A DNA stretch of 64,000 bases from Pseudarthrobacter polychromogenes (GTDB taxonomy: Bacteria; Actinomycetota; Actinomycetes; Actinomycetales; Micrococcaceae): the NCBI RefSeq assembly GCF_014644495.1, contig NZ_BMKU01000012.1, positions 1-64,000 on the forward strand, in the 5' to 3' direction. Below, piece by piece: positions 1 to 7,633 of the stretch. Position numbers and translations under genes: made by a program. The notes under the pieces were generated by a model that searched no databases, was not told the origin of the DNA, and worked only from the letters and a program-made list of their open reading frames with translations. Position 1 is the stretch's first letter; every line of letters begins with the position of its first letter.

Positions 1-12
1 TAGCATTAGGTA

Positions 13-28
13 TCGAACATATATTCGA
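13..28. promoter_or_regulatory. LexA (SOS) box
   Basis: The 16 bases TCGAACATATATTCGA match the actinobacterial LexA operator TCGAAC-N4-GTTCGA with one mismatch in the right half. The box ends 13 bases before the start of the UmuC-like gene. That position is suitable for repression, so the polymerase cassette is probably induced by DNA damage. Confidence 0.8.
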
Positions 29-41
29 CAAAGGGCGTGTC

Positions 42-1433
42 ATGAGCATCTCGATGGGTCAATCTGTGCTAGGCGAAGTGCCCCCTACCAGCTCACGAGG
101 AGGGAAAAGCGCGGGCATCAAAAACGCGCATTACCGGCATAAGCCGGCCTTGATGCGGCACATGCCGCAGATCGCCCACGTAGACGTGAACTGCTTCTAC
201 GCCTCTGCCGAGCGGGCGTTTAACCCTTCCTTGGAAGGCAAGCCCGTCATCGTGCTGTCCAACAACGACGGCTGCGCTGTCACCCGCTCCCCCGAGGCAA
301 AAGCCCTGGGCATCGGCATGGGCGATCCCTGGTTCAAGCTCGCCCCGCGGGCGAAGGAATGGGGCCTGATCGCACTTTCCAGCAACTACGAATTGTATGG
401 CGATATTAGCTCCCGGGTGATGGAGTTGCTGGGCCGCTACTCGGCCTGGCTGGAGGTCTACAGCATCGACGAGGCCTTCCTCGGCGTCAAAGGCTCCCCT
501 GCAGAGCTTTTAGCAATGGGCCGGTCGATGAAAGCGGCCGTCCGCCGGAACGTCGGCGTGCCGGTCTGCGTCGGGATCGCGCCGACGAAGACGCTGGCAA
601 AGCTGGCCAATAAGTGGGCGAAGAACAACAAGGCCTTTGCCGGGGTGTGCCACTGGGACTCCGTCCCCGCAGCGGAGCGGGAGGCACTGCTGGGCCGGCT
701 GTCGGTAGAGGAGGTGTGGGGCATCGCCGGGCGGCTGACCAGACGGCTGAACGTGATGGGCATCTTCACCATCGCTGACTTGGTCCGGGCCGATCCGGTC
801 GCGATTCGGGACAAGTTCAATGTCGTGATGATGCGTACGGTCCTGGAGCTGCAGGGAACCCCCTGTATCCCTATGGAAGAGGAACGGATCGGGCGGGACC
901 AGCTGATCTTTTCCCGCTCGTTCGCCAAACCCATCACCACCGCCGCGGGGATCCGGCAGGTCATGAGCGTGTACGGGCAGCAGGCCTCGGCGCGGCTGGC
1001 CAAACACGGGCTGCAGGCCAAGGTCCTGACCGCGTTCGCCGGAACCTCGCACTTCAACCCCAAAGACACCTCTTACCCGTCGGTGTGCGTGCCGTTGCCG
1101 ATGCCGACCGCTGACCCGGTGATCCTGACCAAGGCCGGGCACGCCCTGCTGCCCAGGATTGTCGAAGGCGTCCGGTACGCCAGGGCCGGGATCATGGTCA
1201 CCGACCTGCGCCCCAGCGGAAACCAGGCACCGCTGTCACTGTTCGAGAACCCCCACGAGGAACGGCACATCGGAACCCTGCTGGAGGACGTCACCCGCCG
1301 GTACGGCCGCGGGTCCATCGGCCTGGGCCACGGCGGGATCCGCGGCGGGCCGGACTGGACCATGAAACGAGACATGCTCTCTCCCAGATACACCACCCAT
1401 TGGGACGAACTCCCCCTCGTCAAAGCCGCCTGA
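42..1433 (+). CDS. umuC: UmuC-like Y-family DNA polymerase
   Basis: This is a 463-residue translesion polymerase of the UmuC/DNA polymerase V type. The catalytic acidic residues are visible: D48 in HVDVNCFY, and D143 and E144 in the motif YSIDEAF. SNNDGC near residues 74-79 is also typical of UmuC. The C-terminus (RYGRGSIG, then LSPRYTTHWDELP) matches the DUF4113 tail of UmuC proteins. The first 37 residues are not part of the usual domain, and an ATG at 153 would remove them; I keep the ATG at 42 because it lies just behind the LexA box. No UmuD gene is visible in the window. The two genes that follow may form one SOS-induced unit with it. Confidence 0.9.
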   Translation: MSISMGQSVLGEVPPTSSRGGKSAGIKNAHYRHKPALMRHMPQIAHVDVNCFYASAERAFNPSLEGKPVIVLSNNDGCAVTRSPEAKALGIGMGDPWFKLAPRAKEWGLIALSSNYELYGDISSRVMELLGRYSAWLEVYSIDEAFLGVKGSPAELLAMGRSMKAAVRRNVGVPVCVGIAPTKTLAKLANKWAKNNKAFAGVCHWDSVPAAEREALLGRLSVEEVWGIAGRLTRRLNVMGIFTIADLVRADPVAIRDKFNVVMMRTVLELQGTPCIPMEEERIGRDQLIFSRSFAKPITTAAGIRQVMSVYGQQASARLAKHGLQAKVLTAFAGTSHFNPKDTSYPSVCVPLPMPTADPVILTKAGHALLPRIVEGVRYARAGIMVTDLRPSGNQAPLSLFENPHEERHIGTLLEDVTRRYGRGSIGLGHGGIRGGPDWTMKRDMLSPRYTTHWDELPLVKAA

Positions 1434-1469
1434 CCAGCCCTCTGCACCACTTAGGAAGACACCAAACTC

Positions 1470-1784
1470 ATGACCATCACCCCGGAAGCCCCTACCCTCA
1501 ATGCCCCGGTGGACGTCCGTTTCACCAAGGCCGGCACTCCCCTGGCCGTCCGCTACGACGGCCGCATTTGGGCTGTCACCGAAGAACCTGTCCACTGGTT
1601 CACCAGGGACTCATGGTGGGAGACCCGCCGCAGCGTCCCCGTAGGCGTCGGGAACGTCGTCGATATCGAACACTGGCGCGTCCAGGTTCGCCTCGGCGGC
1701 TCGGACACGCAGCTGCGGACCTTTGAACTGCGCCGCGAACCCCTCGCGGAGCAGTGGGTGCTGGAGGCCATCACTGACATCTGA
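1470..1784 (+). CDS. small DUF6504-like protein next to UmuC
   Basis: This 104-residue protein starts 36 bases after the polymerase gene. It is rich in Trp and Arg, with a central TRDSWWETRR motif and a C-terminal segment ending LRREPLAEQWVLEAI. It resembles, from memory, the DUF6504 proteins often found beside ImuB and DnaE2 in actinobacteria. Its biochemical role is unknown. Close spacing to an SOS-controlled polymerase suggests an accessory role in mutagenic repair. No signal peptide or membrane segment is visible. The family name is the least certain part of this call; the coding assignment is firmer. Confidence 0.65.
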   Translation: MTITPEAPTLNAPVDVRFTKAGTPLAVRYDGRIWAVTEEPVHWFTRDSWWETRRSVPVGVGNVVDIEHWRVQVRLGGSDTQLRTFELRREPLAEQWVLEAITDI

Positions 1785-1803
1785 GCCAGCTCCTGCGTAG
1801 CGT
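1774..1803 (+). promoter_or_regulatory. promoter of the ligase gene, leaderless type
   Basis: A -35-like CTGACA (1774-1779) is followed after 18 bases by the -10-like TAGCGT (1798-1803). The ATG at 1810 begins six bases after the -10, so the transcript probably starts at the start codon. The ligase can therefore be transcribed separately from the SOS cassette. Confidence 0.45.
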
Positions 1804-1809
1804 AGGGTC

Positions 1810-2832
1810 ATGGGAATCACGGCCGGGTTGCCGGCGGGGCTTGCACCGCCGGTAAAAGTCGCTCTGGCTCGCGCCGTGGACAAGATGCCTCGTGGTGGCG
1901 CATCGCACGGGGACCTGCTGTTTGAACCCAAGTGGGACGGGTACAGGTGTGTTGCGGTTCGTGATGACCGAGGGGCCACGCTGTGGTCCCGGCAAGGGAA
2001 GGAACTGTCGAAGTACTTCCCTGAACTTTGCGCCGCGATCGTTACGGCCGTACCCCAAGGATGCGTGATCGACGGCGAAGCCGTGATCTGGAACCAGGGC
2101 CGGCTGAACTTCACCGCCCTGCAGCAACGCCTGAATGCCGGAGCAAAGACCCTGCCCGGCTTGGTAGCAGCGGCGCCTGCCAATTACGTGGCGTTCGACG
2201 TTCTGGCCGTTGCCGGGCACGATGCCCGGGCCCTGCCTTTGAGCCAGCGGCGGGCGCTCCTGGAAGAACTCGCCAACGGCTGGAATCCCCCACTGTCCCT
2301 CTCGCCCACCACCACGGACCTGGACGTGGCGACACAGTGGTTCGAAGACCTGCCACCAACGGGGATCGAAGGGCTGGTCATCAAGGATCTGAATCAGCCC
2401 TACACGCCAGGGGCCCGTACCTGGCTGAAGCTTAAACACAGAGAAACCGTAGACATCATCTGCGGGGCAGTGATCGGCCCCATTAGCCAACCCGGAGAAG
2501 TCGTTGCCGGCCTCATCCTGAATGGGAAGCTGCGGATCGTGGGACGGTCCACGCCCCTAAAGGCGAGGGACAGCCGGGAACTCGCACGGTGGCTGCACCC
2601 GCCTGTGGGTGAACATCCCTGGCCAACCAGCGTGAAAGGTACCGCTTTGGACAGGTTCAACCGGGATAAGGAAGCCGTGACACTGACGCTCGTTGAACCC
2701 ATGGTTGTGGAGGTCTCCGCCGACATTGCATGGTCAGGAAGATCCTTCCGGCACCCCTTGCGGCTTCTCCGCGCCAGGCCGGAGCTGTCCCCTGCCGATG
2801 TCACCCTGCCTGACGCGCTTCACCCGGGTTAG
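1810..2832 (+). CDS. ligC: ATP-dependent DNA ligase (LigC-like)
   Basis: This 340-residue protein contains the nucleotidyltransferase motifs of ATP-dependent DNA ligases. Motif I is EPKWDGYR with the adenylated lysine K41, motif III is VIDGEAV near residues 87-93, motif IV is GIEGLVIK near 190, and motif V is TWLKLKH. An OB-fold-like C-terminal half follows. It is a stand-alone ligase without the polymerase or nuclease domains of LigD, comparable in size to mycobacterial LigC. It probably seals nicks with ATP, perhaps alongside the UmuC-like polymerase upstream. The start is supported by a -10 element six bases upstream. Its stop overlaps the end of a convergent small gene. Confidence 0.9.
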   Translation: MGITAGLPAGLAPPVKVALARAVDKMPRGGASHGDLLFEPKWDGYRCVAVRDDRGATLWSRQGKELSKYFPELCAAIVTAVPQGCVIDGEAVIWNQGRLNFTALQQRLNAGAKTLPGLVAAAPANYVAFDVLAVAGHDARALPLSQRRALLEELANGWNPPLSLSPTTTDLDVATQWFEDLPPTGIEGLVIKDLNQPYTPGARTWLKLKHRETVDIICGAVIGPISQPGEVVAGLILNGKLRIVGRSTPLKARDSRELARWLHPPVGEHPWPTSVKGTALDRFNRDKEAVTLTLVEPMVVEVSADIAWSGRSFRHPLRLLRARPELSPADVTLPDALHPG

Positions 2833-2975
2833 CGATCCGTGCGGATCACTAGAAGGTTTTGGCCCTCTTCCAGAAGCGCGTAGAGGTTTTCTCGTGCTTC
2901 TTCATACGTATCGTCTTCGGCCTCAATGTGGTTGTAGCTGCCGTCCAGGTTGCTAATAGTGCCGGTGAGTATCAC
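2829..2975 (-). CDS. small acidic protein, 48 residues
   Basis: A 48-residue reading frame starts at GTG and reads MILTGTISNLDGSYN, with a later acidic helix-like stretch (DDTYEEARENLYALLEEG) and the ending LLVIRTDR. It resembles short actinobacterial proteins of the form TYEEA...LLAIR that I recall but cannot name. It lies nine bases after the stop codon of the 333-residue gene upstream and in the same frame, with only three sense codons between that TAG and the GTG. No convincing ribosome binding site is visible, so it may depend on translational coupling. Its end overlaps the ligase stop, tail to tail. Confidence 0.5.
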   Translation of the reverse strand: MILTGTISNLDGSYNHIEAEDDTYEEARENLYALLEEGQNLLVIRTDR

Positions 2976-2984
2976 CGCATGAGT

Positions 2985-3986
2985 CTATTTGGCTTCAGGT
3001 TCGGCGGCCTCGACAAGCTCTGGCCCGACTTCGAGTGGGGCATTGAAGAAGTCTGGGATCACCGCCTCGATCTTGCTCTCAAGAGTCCTCAGTGCCGTCT
3101 CGGGCCAACCGTAGTAACTAGTCACGTAGGTCATAGCGTTGTAGAAGGCCGCCAGCGCTGCACGAACGTCCTTTTCAACTGACTCGATAGTCACGCTAAC
3201 GTTCGCGACGTGGTCGCCTTTCTTTTCGTCCTTAGTCCAGACGCGCATCTCTCTCACCGTGTAGAGCGTCGGGTGGGTGAGGTTCGACAGCAGCCCATAT
3301 AGACCCGAGGCGATAGTCGCATCGATATTGCCACCGAAACGCGCGGTGAGTTCGTACATCCACTTGACCGAGGCTTCAAGGCCCGGCAGCGCCTGACCGT
3401 GAAGCCTGTACTTGCCCAGCTCCTCAGGAGTCGAGTCAGGGAAGCGGGCGGCAATGTCCGCCTTGACCTTTTTGTAGGCGTTCGCCGTGCGCGTGTAAGT
3501 GGGGTCGCTCTTACCGCTTAGACGGCCTGAGTTCATCTTGGCTTCCTCGGCGCTCTTCAACTCCTCGAGGTAGGCACGAGCAAGACGCTCTTCCGGAGCC
3601 TCCGTGGGATCGTCGCCCGTCACCCACACCGCGTGTGCGCAATTCTCGATTACGGCGCGCAGAAGCAATGGTGGAGTGGCAACCACCTCTGCCGCCCTCA
3701 GTAGAGCAGCCCAACTACCCAAATGCGCCGCGCTGTTGAAGAGAAAAATCTGGATGGCCTCAGTGATGAGGCGGTGGCCAGTTTCGGCAGTCGGCTTATC
3801 GATTGCCGGATCAGGCGATGGCAGGGACGTCGCCGCTTGAGCAGCCCCCGATCCTGCTGCCGGTTCCCACCCAAACTCGCTGGCGGTTTCGTGGAAGGCA
3901 TCGCGGCAAGCCGATAGCGTCTGGGCCAACTCCTCAAGGCGGTCGGTGTACGTGGACGGAGTGGTCTGCCAGTAGGTCATCGTCAA
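2985..3986 (-). CDS. hypothetical protein, 333 residues
   Basis: I do not recognise this protein with confidence. It has no signal peptide and looks mostly helical. The central part (LLLRAVIENCAHAVW near residues 107-121, then LARAYLEELKSAEEAK) and a later segment (GLYGLLSNLTHPTLYTVRE) recall helical proteins of the DUF5677 type that carry conserved Glu and His. The N-terminal 75 residues look poorly conserved. It lies in the accessory region and may be cotranscribed with the 48-residue gene downstream. Upstream (3987-4197) I see no gene, only DNA leading to a transposon remnant. Confidence 0.6.
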   Translation of the reverse strand: MTMTYWQTTPSTYTDRLEELAQTLSACRDAFHETASEFGWEPAAGSGAAQAATSLPSPDPAIDKPTAETGHRLITEAIQIFLFNSAAHLGSWAALLRAAEVVATPPLLLRAVIENCAHAVWVTGDDPTEAPEERLARAYLEELKSAEEAKMNSGRLSGKSDPTYTRTANAYKKVKADIAARFPDSTPEELGKYRLHGQALPGLEASVKWMYELTARFGGNIDATIASGLYGLLSNLTHPTLYTVREMRVWTKDEKKGDHVANVSVTIESVEKDVRAALAAFYNAMTYVTSYYGWPETALRTLESKIEAVIPDFFNAPLEVGPELVEAAEPEAK

Positions 3987-4099
3987 GCCTTTCGGGCGAA
4001 TCGGCGGAGGTTTAAAGATAGCGGCATCGTTCGTACCAGGCTGTAAATCATGACGCCGTGGCTATGGCAGCATTGAGCGCTTGCGACCGCTGATGAGCA

Positions 4100-4242
4100 G
4101 TCCAGTCAAAGGATCCTTTATCTAGACAGGGGAACCGACCTGTCAGCCGTGTGGATGTTGGCGTTAGGTGGCGGCTTTTTATGTTCGCTCTCTGTCGCTA
4201 GTTGCCGATGACGAGGATGCTTGCTGCTGCTTCTACGACGTC
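4100..4242 (-). mobile_element. right-end remnant of a second TniB-type transposon
   Basis: On the minus strand, 4242 down to 4198 encodes the last 14 or so residues of a TniB protein (ending EAAASILVIGN), nearly identical to the end of the TniB at 10542-11351. The similarity continues past the stop codon for a few dozen bases and then weakens. The remnant lies in opposite orientation to the intact copy. At about 4242 it abuts unrelated coding DNA, which marks an insertion or deletion junction. Confidence 0.7.
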
Positions 4243-4501
4243 AGCAAGGCTGCGCCTGACCCTGCTAAGCGCGGACTCCGAGGGCGCCATGTATGCAGTG
4301 CTCAGTATTCGCTCATCCAGCCAAATGATCGGCGCTGAAGGACTCGCAAGCTTGGCCTCGCACCTGGAACAGGCCCTACGCGCAGCTGCAGGCCACAATG
4401 ACCCTGACACCGCTCTCCCGCAGCTCGCCACAACCCACCTGCAACGACTCAACCAATGTGCCGAGCAAACCAGGCAGCAGTTACAAAAGCACCTACCCTG
4501 A
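4243..4501 (+). pseudogene. 3' remnant of an Hpt-domain gene
   Basis: About 85 residues are readable up to the TGA at 4499-4501. The stretch SIRSSSQMIGAEGLASLASH followed by LEQAL fits the histidine phosphotransfer (Hpt) pattern H-S-L-R/K-S/G-S...GA..L...LE. The position where Hpt domains carry the phosphorylated His appears as Leu here (LSIRSSS where HSLKGSS is expected). The 5' part of the gene is missing because the sequence begins at the transposon remnant junction. It is probably a dead gene fragment. The family call rests on a single domain pattern. Confidence 0.5.
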
Positions 4502-4895
4502 AACCCTCAACTACCCACTAATGGCGTCGCAGCCCCACGCACACGGCCCTCCTAGGAAGGTTCAGGGGGTCCGGAACTCTGCGACGGCACGCCCTGCACT
4601 CAAACAGTCGGCCGCGAAGCGGACGCCCGAATGGCTGCGAGCTCGCGGGACGGTGTGTAGGCCTCGTGGGCGGGGTCGTCTGGGGCGTCGGAGGCCGGCG
4701 TTGTAAGGGTTCAGATGCGGGTCGGCGCGGCTGTCTTGCGGTATAACGGCACCTCCGGGCTTTTCGCACCGGTTGGGTAAGGGTGTTCCTGTATCCCGCG
4801 AGGGAACAGCAGATGCCGGCCGGGGGTATGGAGTCGGGGCGCCGTCGTTGCTAGCATGTCAGATCTCTTGAGTGGGAGAAATCCATTCTGGAATG
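4502..4895. other. non-coding stretch
   Basis: I find no convincing gene in these 394 bases on either strand. The readable frames are Arg- and Pro-rich, as expected for GC-rich non-coding DNA. The stretch separates the Hpt remnant from the terminator of the 75-residue gene. Confidence 0.5.
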
Positions 4896-4935
4896 GAAAA
4901 GGTCCGACCTGGCGTGCGCCGGGCCGGACCTTTTC
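4896..4935. terminator. rho-independent terminator
   Basis: GAAAAGGTCCG (4896-4906) and CGGACCTTTTC (4925-4935) form a perfect 11-bp stem. It lies 28 bases beyond the stop of the minus-strand 75-residue gene and ends in T residues on that strand. The A/T flanks on both sides would let it work in either direction. Confidence 0.75.
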
Positions 4936-4963
4936 AGTGAGACGCGCTAACAGTCCAGACCGA

Positions 4964-5191
4964 CTATCCGACCTTGCCGGAGAGTGCGACCAGTACACCT
5001 GCCGTAGCGAAGTATTTGTTGCTTCCCAGATCGCGGATGGTTTTGATTCCCATACCGGCAAGCAGTTCAGCCTGCTTTTCGGTCAGGCCGGCAAGAGCCG
5101 AGGGCGGGGCCGACAGGACCTCGTCCAGAGTCGAGTTCTCGTAGGCCTTATCCAAGGCCTTGCCCAATTCAATCGAAACAGCCACTTTCAT
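4964..5191 (-). CDS. small protein with a helix-hairpin-helix-like core
   Basis: This 75-residue protein starts with MKVAVSIELGKALDKAYENS. The core (LAGLTEKQAELLAGMGIKTI, then RDLG) resembles a helix-hairpin-helix turn, here perhaps used for protein rather than DNA contact. The ending KYFATAGVLVALSG is more hydrophobic. A good ribosome binding site (GAAAGGAC) precedes the ATG, and a strong terminator follows the stop, so it is probably a single-gene transcription unit. I do not know its function. Similar short proteins occur, as I recall, in other Arthrobacter genomes. Confidence 0.65.
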   Translation of the reverse strand: MKVAVSIELGKALDKAYENSTLDEVLSAPPSALAGLTEKQAELLAGMGIKTIRDLGSNKYFATAGVLVALSGKVG

Positions 5192-5382
5192 GTCCTTTCA
5201 TCGATGACGGAAAACAGGCACAGCCAGCCTGCGGCTGCACGAACGCCGGGATTTATCCCTTGCGCCGCTGAGAGACAGGCTATCGCAGCGTCGGTCTGTG
5301 GAACGTAAACATACTGAAGCCACTGGGTGGCGGTTCAGCCCTGACAGCGGATTTTTGGTGGGGTTTGGGTCCGCCGACTTGA

Positions 5383-5790
5383 TTAGGGCTTGCGGTGTTG
5401 CTGTAGGGAATCCCGGATTTCCGTGAGCAGGGCAATCTGGGGGTCTTCGGCCGCTTCTTCCTTGACGTCCGGGTTGATGCCGAGGCGCCGGTTGCGGCGC
5501 TCGATCATGTGGTTCATGGGCACGACGATGACGAAGTAAATGGCTGCCGCCACGAGCACGAAGTTAACAATTGCCGTGAGCAGGACACCGAATTTGATGT
5601 CGTTTCCGTTGAGGGTCACGACGGCGAAGCTATCGAAGTTCGGAGATCCGACCAAGGCCGCGATGAACGGCATGAGAACGCTTTGGACTAGGGCCGTGAC
5701 TACGGCACCGAAGGCGGCACCAATCACGACGGCGACGGCAAGGTCTACGACGTTGCCCTTCATGATGAAATTCTTGAATCCGGTCAACAT
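5383..5790 (-). CDS. mscL: large-conductance mechanosensitive channel MscL
   Basis: This 135-residue membrane protein forms the pentameric channel that opens under membrane tension to release solutes during hypo-osmotic shock. The N-terminus MLTGFKNFIMKGNVVDLAVA is the MscL signature, followed by TM1 (about residues 17-45), a periplasmic loop (NFDSFAVVTLNG), TM2 (VLLTAIVNFVLVAAAIYFVI) and a charged C-terminal helix. I chose the ATG at 5790 over an upstream in-frame TTG because the protein then begins like other MscL and a -10 element (TAGCTT) ends seven bases before it. It stands alone between accessory elements but looks intact. Confidence 0.95.
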   Translation of the reverse strand: MLTGFKNFIMKGNVVDLAVAVVIGAAFGAVVTALVQSVLMPFIAALVGSPNFDSFAVVTLNGNDIKFGVLLTAIVNFVLVAAAIYFVIVVPMNHMIERRNRRLGINPDVKEEAAEDPQIALLTEIRDSLQQHRKP

Positions 5791-5797
5791 AGCGATC

Positions 5798-5803
5798 AAG
5801 CTA
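5798..5803 (-). promoter_or_regulatory. -10 element of mscL
   Basis: TAGCTT on the minus strand ends seven bases before the mscL ATG, which implies a transcript with almost no leader. Confidence 0.4.
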
Positions 5804-5933
5804 CCCCACGCGGATGCCGTATCGGATACTTTTGGGGAAAGTTTCGAGAGGAGTTACCCAATGCCTGCCGGCGCCCGTGGCATGAGGTCGGATTCACCTC
5901 TGCGGGGACCTTGGGTTCCTGCAGCGAGGATGT

Positions 5934-6263
5934 TCACCTGTTCCGAACTTTTACGCGCGATGCCCTGGGCCATTCTGCACACCGTGCTCTTCGATGAGCC
6001 GGGCCAGGATCCTGCGTGCGGTATGACGCTGCTTCCGCGGCCGCCGTCGTATCCTCGATCAGCATCGCGTAGATCGCGCCCTTGAACGGCTCCAGCCTCC
6101 AGGACAGACCTTGTCTCTGTTTACGTTCCGGAGGGGCAGCTGAATCCAATGCCGGCCTCACCGTTCGCCTGTGAACCCCGTACCGGACCGCCAACCCACG
6201 GACTGACAGGCCCTCAACCCGGGCGATTCGGATCCGCGCGAACAACTCCACTCTCGACTCCAT
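5934..6263 (-). pseudogene. IS21-family transposase (IstA) fragment, frameshifted
   Basis: The start MESRVELFARIRIARVEGLS, then RYGVHRRTV and RLEPFKGAIYAMLIEDT, match the N-terminal helix-turn-helix region of IstA transposases. After about residue 75 the expected continuation (RKQRHTARRILARLIEEHG) is found in another frame, so a frameshift is present, and the catalytic domain is missing altogether. About 110 of the usual 400 or more residues remain. The two TTGGTCGCTC repeats upstream on this strand are probably the old element's terminal repeats. Confidence 0.75.
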
Positions 6264-6322
6264 CCAGATTGAGACGTTCGTACTCAGCATCAACAGACCG
6301 CATGAAGCCAAGCGCGTTGCCA

Positions 6323-6352
6323 GTGTCTTGAAAAGCAATCCACTATCAAGAC
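6323..6352. repeat. GTGTCTTGAAAA motif, first copy
   Basis: GTGTCTTGAAAA (6323-6334) is followed by the imperfect inverted partner TCAAGAC (6346-6352). The same 12 bases occur at 8397-8408 as part of a perfect palindrome upstream of the resolvase gene. The two could be recombination subsites or relics of insertion-sequence ends. Confidence 0.5.
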
Positions 6353-6388
6353 CGGACGACATGGTCGTCAACTAAATTCGATGTGGAG

Positions 6389-6419
6389 TTGGTCGCTCTG
6401 GGGCGCTTTTTGGTCGCTC
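6389..6419. repeat. paired TTGGTCGCTC repeats, probable IS21-type end
   Basis: The 10-mer TTGGTCGCTC occurs at 6389-6398 and again at 6410-6419. Multiple short terminal repeats next to the istA start are characteristic of IS21 elements, and the truncated istA begins 126 bases away. Confidence 0.5.
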
Positions 6420-6634
6420 CGTGTCCCAAGACTGCGCGTAGGCAAACGACTTAGCGATGTGGCGGGTCTGCAGAAGCAGGAGTGGGAGCGCTCGTGCCGC
6501 GACAACGCTGGCGCTATGGAGTCCTTGCCAGTTGCCGCCCCTGGGAATGGCTTAGGCCCTTGTTGGGTGAACGTGTGGCAGGACATGCACGTTGTCCTGC
6601 CTCGCTATTTGGTGTGAGTAACGCTTCGAGGAAC

Positions 6635-6778
6635 CTACAAGAGTTCAGCAGCCTCTTCTTCGGTCAACTCAATTTCCTGGCCGTTGTCGCCCACCCAGCG
6701 GTACGCCTGTTGCCCGGCTGTCACGTTGGTTCGCTTAATGAGTGTGTACGTCGAGCCGTCTTGAATCTTTATCTCCAT
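6635..6778 (-). CDS. small hypothetical protein, 47 residues
   Basis: A 47-residue frame runs from ATG to TAG. It begins MEIKIQDGSTYTLIKRTNVT, continues QQAYRWVGDNGQEIELTEE and ends EAAELL. The balanced charge and alternating hydrophobic pattern look like a small beta-rich domain followed by an acidic helix, unlike the Arg/Pro-rich noise in neighbouring frames. No clear ribosome binding site is seen. I recognise no family. The neighbours are insertion-sequence remnants, so it may be carried by, or left over from, a mobile element. Confidence 0.45.
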   Translation of the reverse strand: MEIKIQDGSTYTLIKRTNVTAGQQAYRWVGDNGQEIELTEEEAAELL

Positions 6779-6878
6779 GGATCGAGGCTACTGCAACCCC
6801 CTATGCTGAATGATCCTCAAGCGAAAAGGCATCGGATTGGTTATCTCTGAAGGGTCGAGCACTGAACCGTCCCGGGAA

Positions 6879-6995
6879 TCATGCCGCCTGTTTGTTGGCG
6901 GCGTCGTCGGGTAACGGGCCGGTTTGTAGATCATAATATGTCTGCTCATATTCCTCTGGCGTCTGGTGATCCAGGGCGGAATGCAGGCGTAACGG
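6879..6995 (-). pseudogene. IS3-family transposase C-terminal remnant
   Basis: Only the tail of an OrfB-type transposase is readable: PLRLHSALDHQTPEEYEQTY, then YDLQTGPLPDD, ending in a TGA at 6879-6881. The motif LHSAL....P.EYE is the typical ending of IS3-family integrase-domain transposases. Nothing upstream continues the frame, so about 35 residues of roughly 280 remain. Confidence 0.7.
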
Positions 6996-7064
6996 ATCTT
7001 CGGGACGTGCACGCCTCTTGCCAACCAGTCCGCGCCGAGCGCTACGCTAATCCAAAGGGGGGAA

Positions 7065-7508
7065 ATGACGACGAAACCTAAGGACCGTAGCGGGGCGTGG
7101 GCCGACTTCGGCACCGGCGTCCTCGCTTGGATCAGCGGCGCAGCGGTGCTCGGCTTTGGCGCATGGTTGCTCTTCGGCCAGCCCGACCTGACTGGGGCGT
7201 CTAACGGAGATCGACAGACCCGCACCTCTCAGCGTCCCGTTCAGTATGTTGATGAGGACAAAGAGCCCACCGACCAGGAGATCGAAGAGGCGGTACAAGA
7301 GTCGCGGGAGAAAGTCTTCGGCAAGGGGTGGTCATGTTTCTACGACCCGACCATGAACGAGAATTGGCACGACGACGTGCGCTGCACTAACGGAGCAAAA
7401 TCATATCGCCCCGTCCTTCTCGCCGACCGGGGGTTTGTGACCGAAGAAGACATGCGCGCGGCCGGTCAAGACTATGAGAACCACCTAAACTCCGGCGTCA
7501 AGCCCTAA
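7065..7508 (+). CDS. hypothetical single-pass membrane protein
   Basis: This 147-residue protein has one membrane segment near residues 16-38 (VLAWISGAAVLGFGAWLLFG) after a short charged N-terminus. A hydrophilic domain follows, with GWSCFYDPTMNENWHDDVRC and an acidic helix (PTDQEIEEAVQES). The two cysteines could form a disulfide if this domain is outside the cell, which is the likely topology. The strong ribosome binding site AAGGGGGG before the ATG supports the start. I know of no family; similar short membrane proteins of unknown function are common in Arthrobacter. It lies among insertion-sequence remnants but reads as intact. Confidence 0.7.
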   Translation: MTTKPKDRSGAWADFGTGVLAWISGAAVLGFGAWLLFGQPDLTGASNGDRQTRTSQRPVQYVDEDKEPTDQEIEEAVQESREKVFGKGWSCFYDPTMNENWHDDVRCTNGAKSYRPVLLADRGFVTEEDMRAAGQDYENHLNSGVKP

Positions 7509-7633
7509 GAGGTTCCGCCGGTAGGTGAGGGCGTGCTGGATTTAACGGCGCAGGCACAAGCCTTGATAAACACGTGTTTGTCTAGAACCAGTGTTGCCTC
7601 GGGAAGCTTGTGCCTGTCGTCCTATCACCCGTC

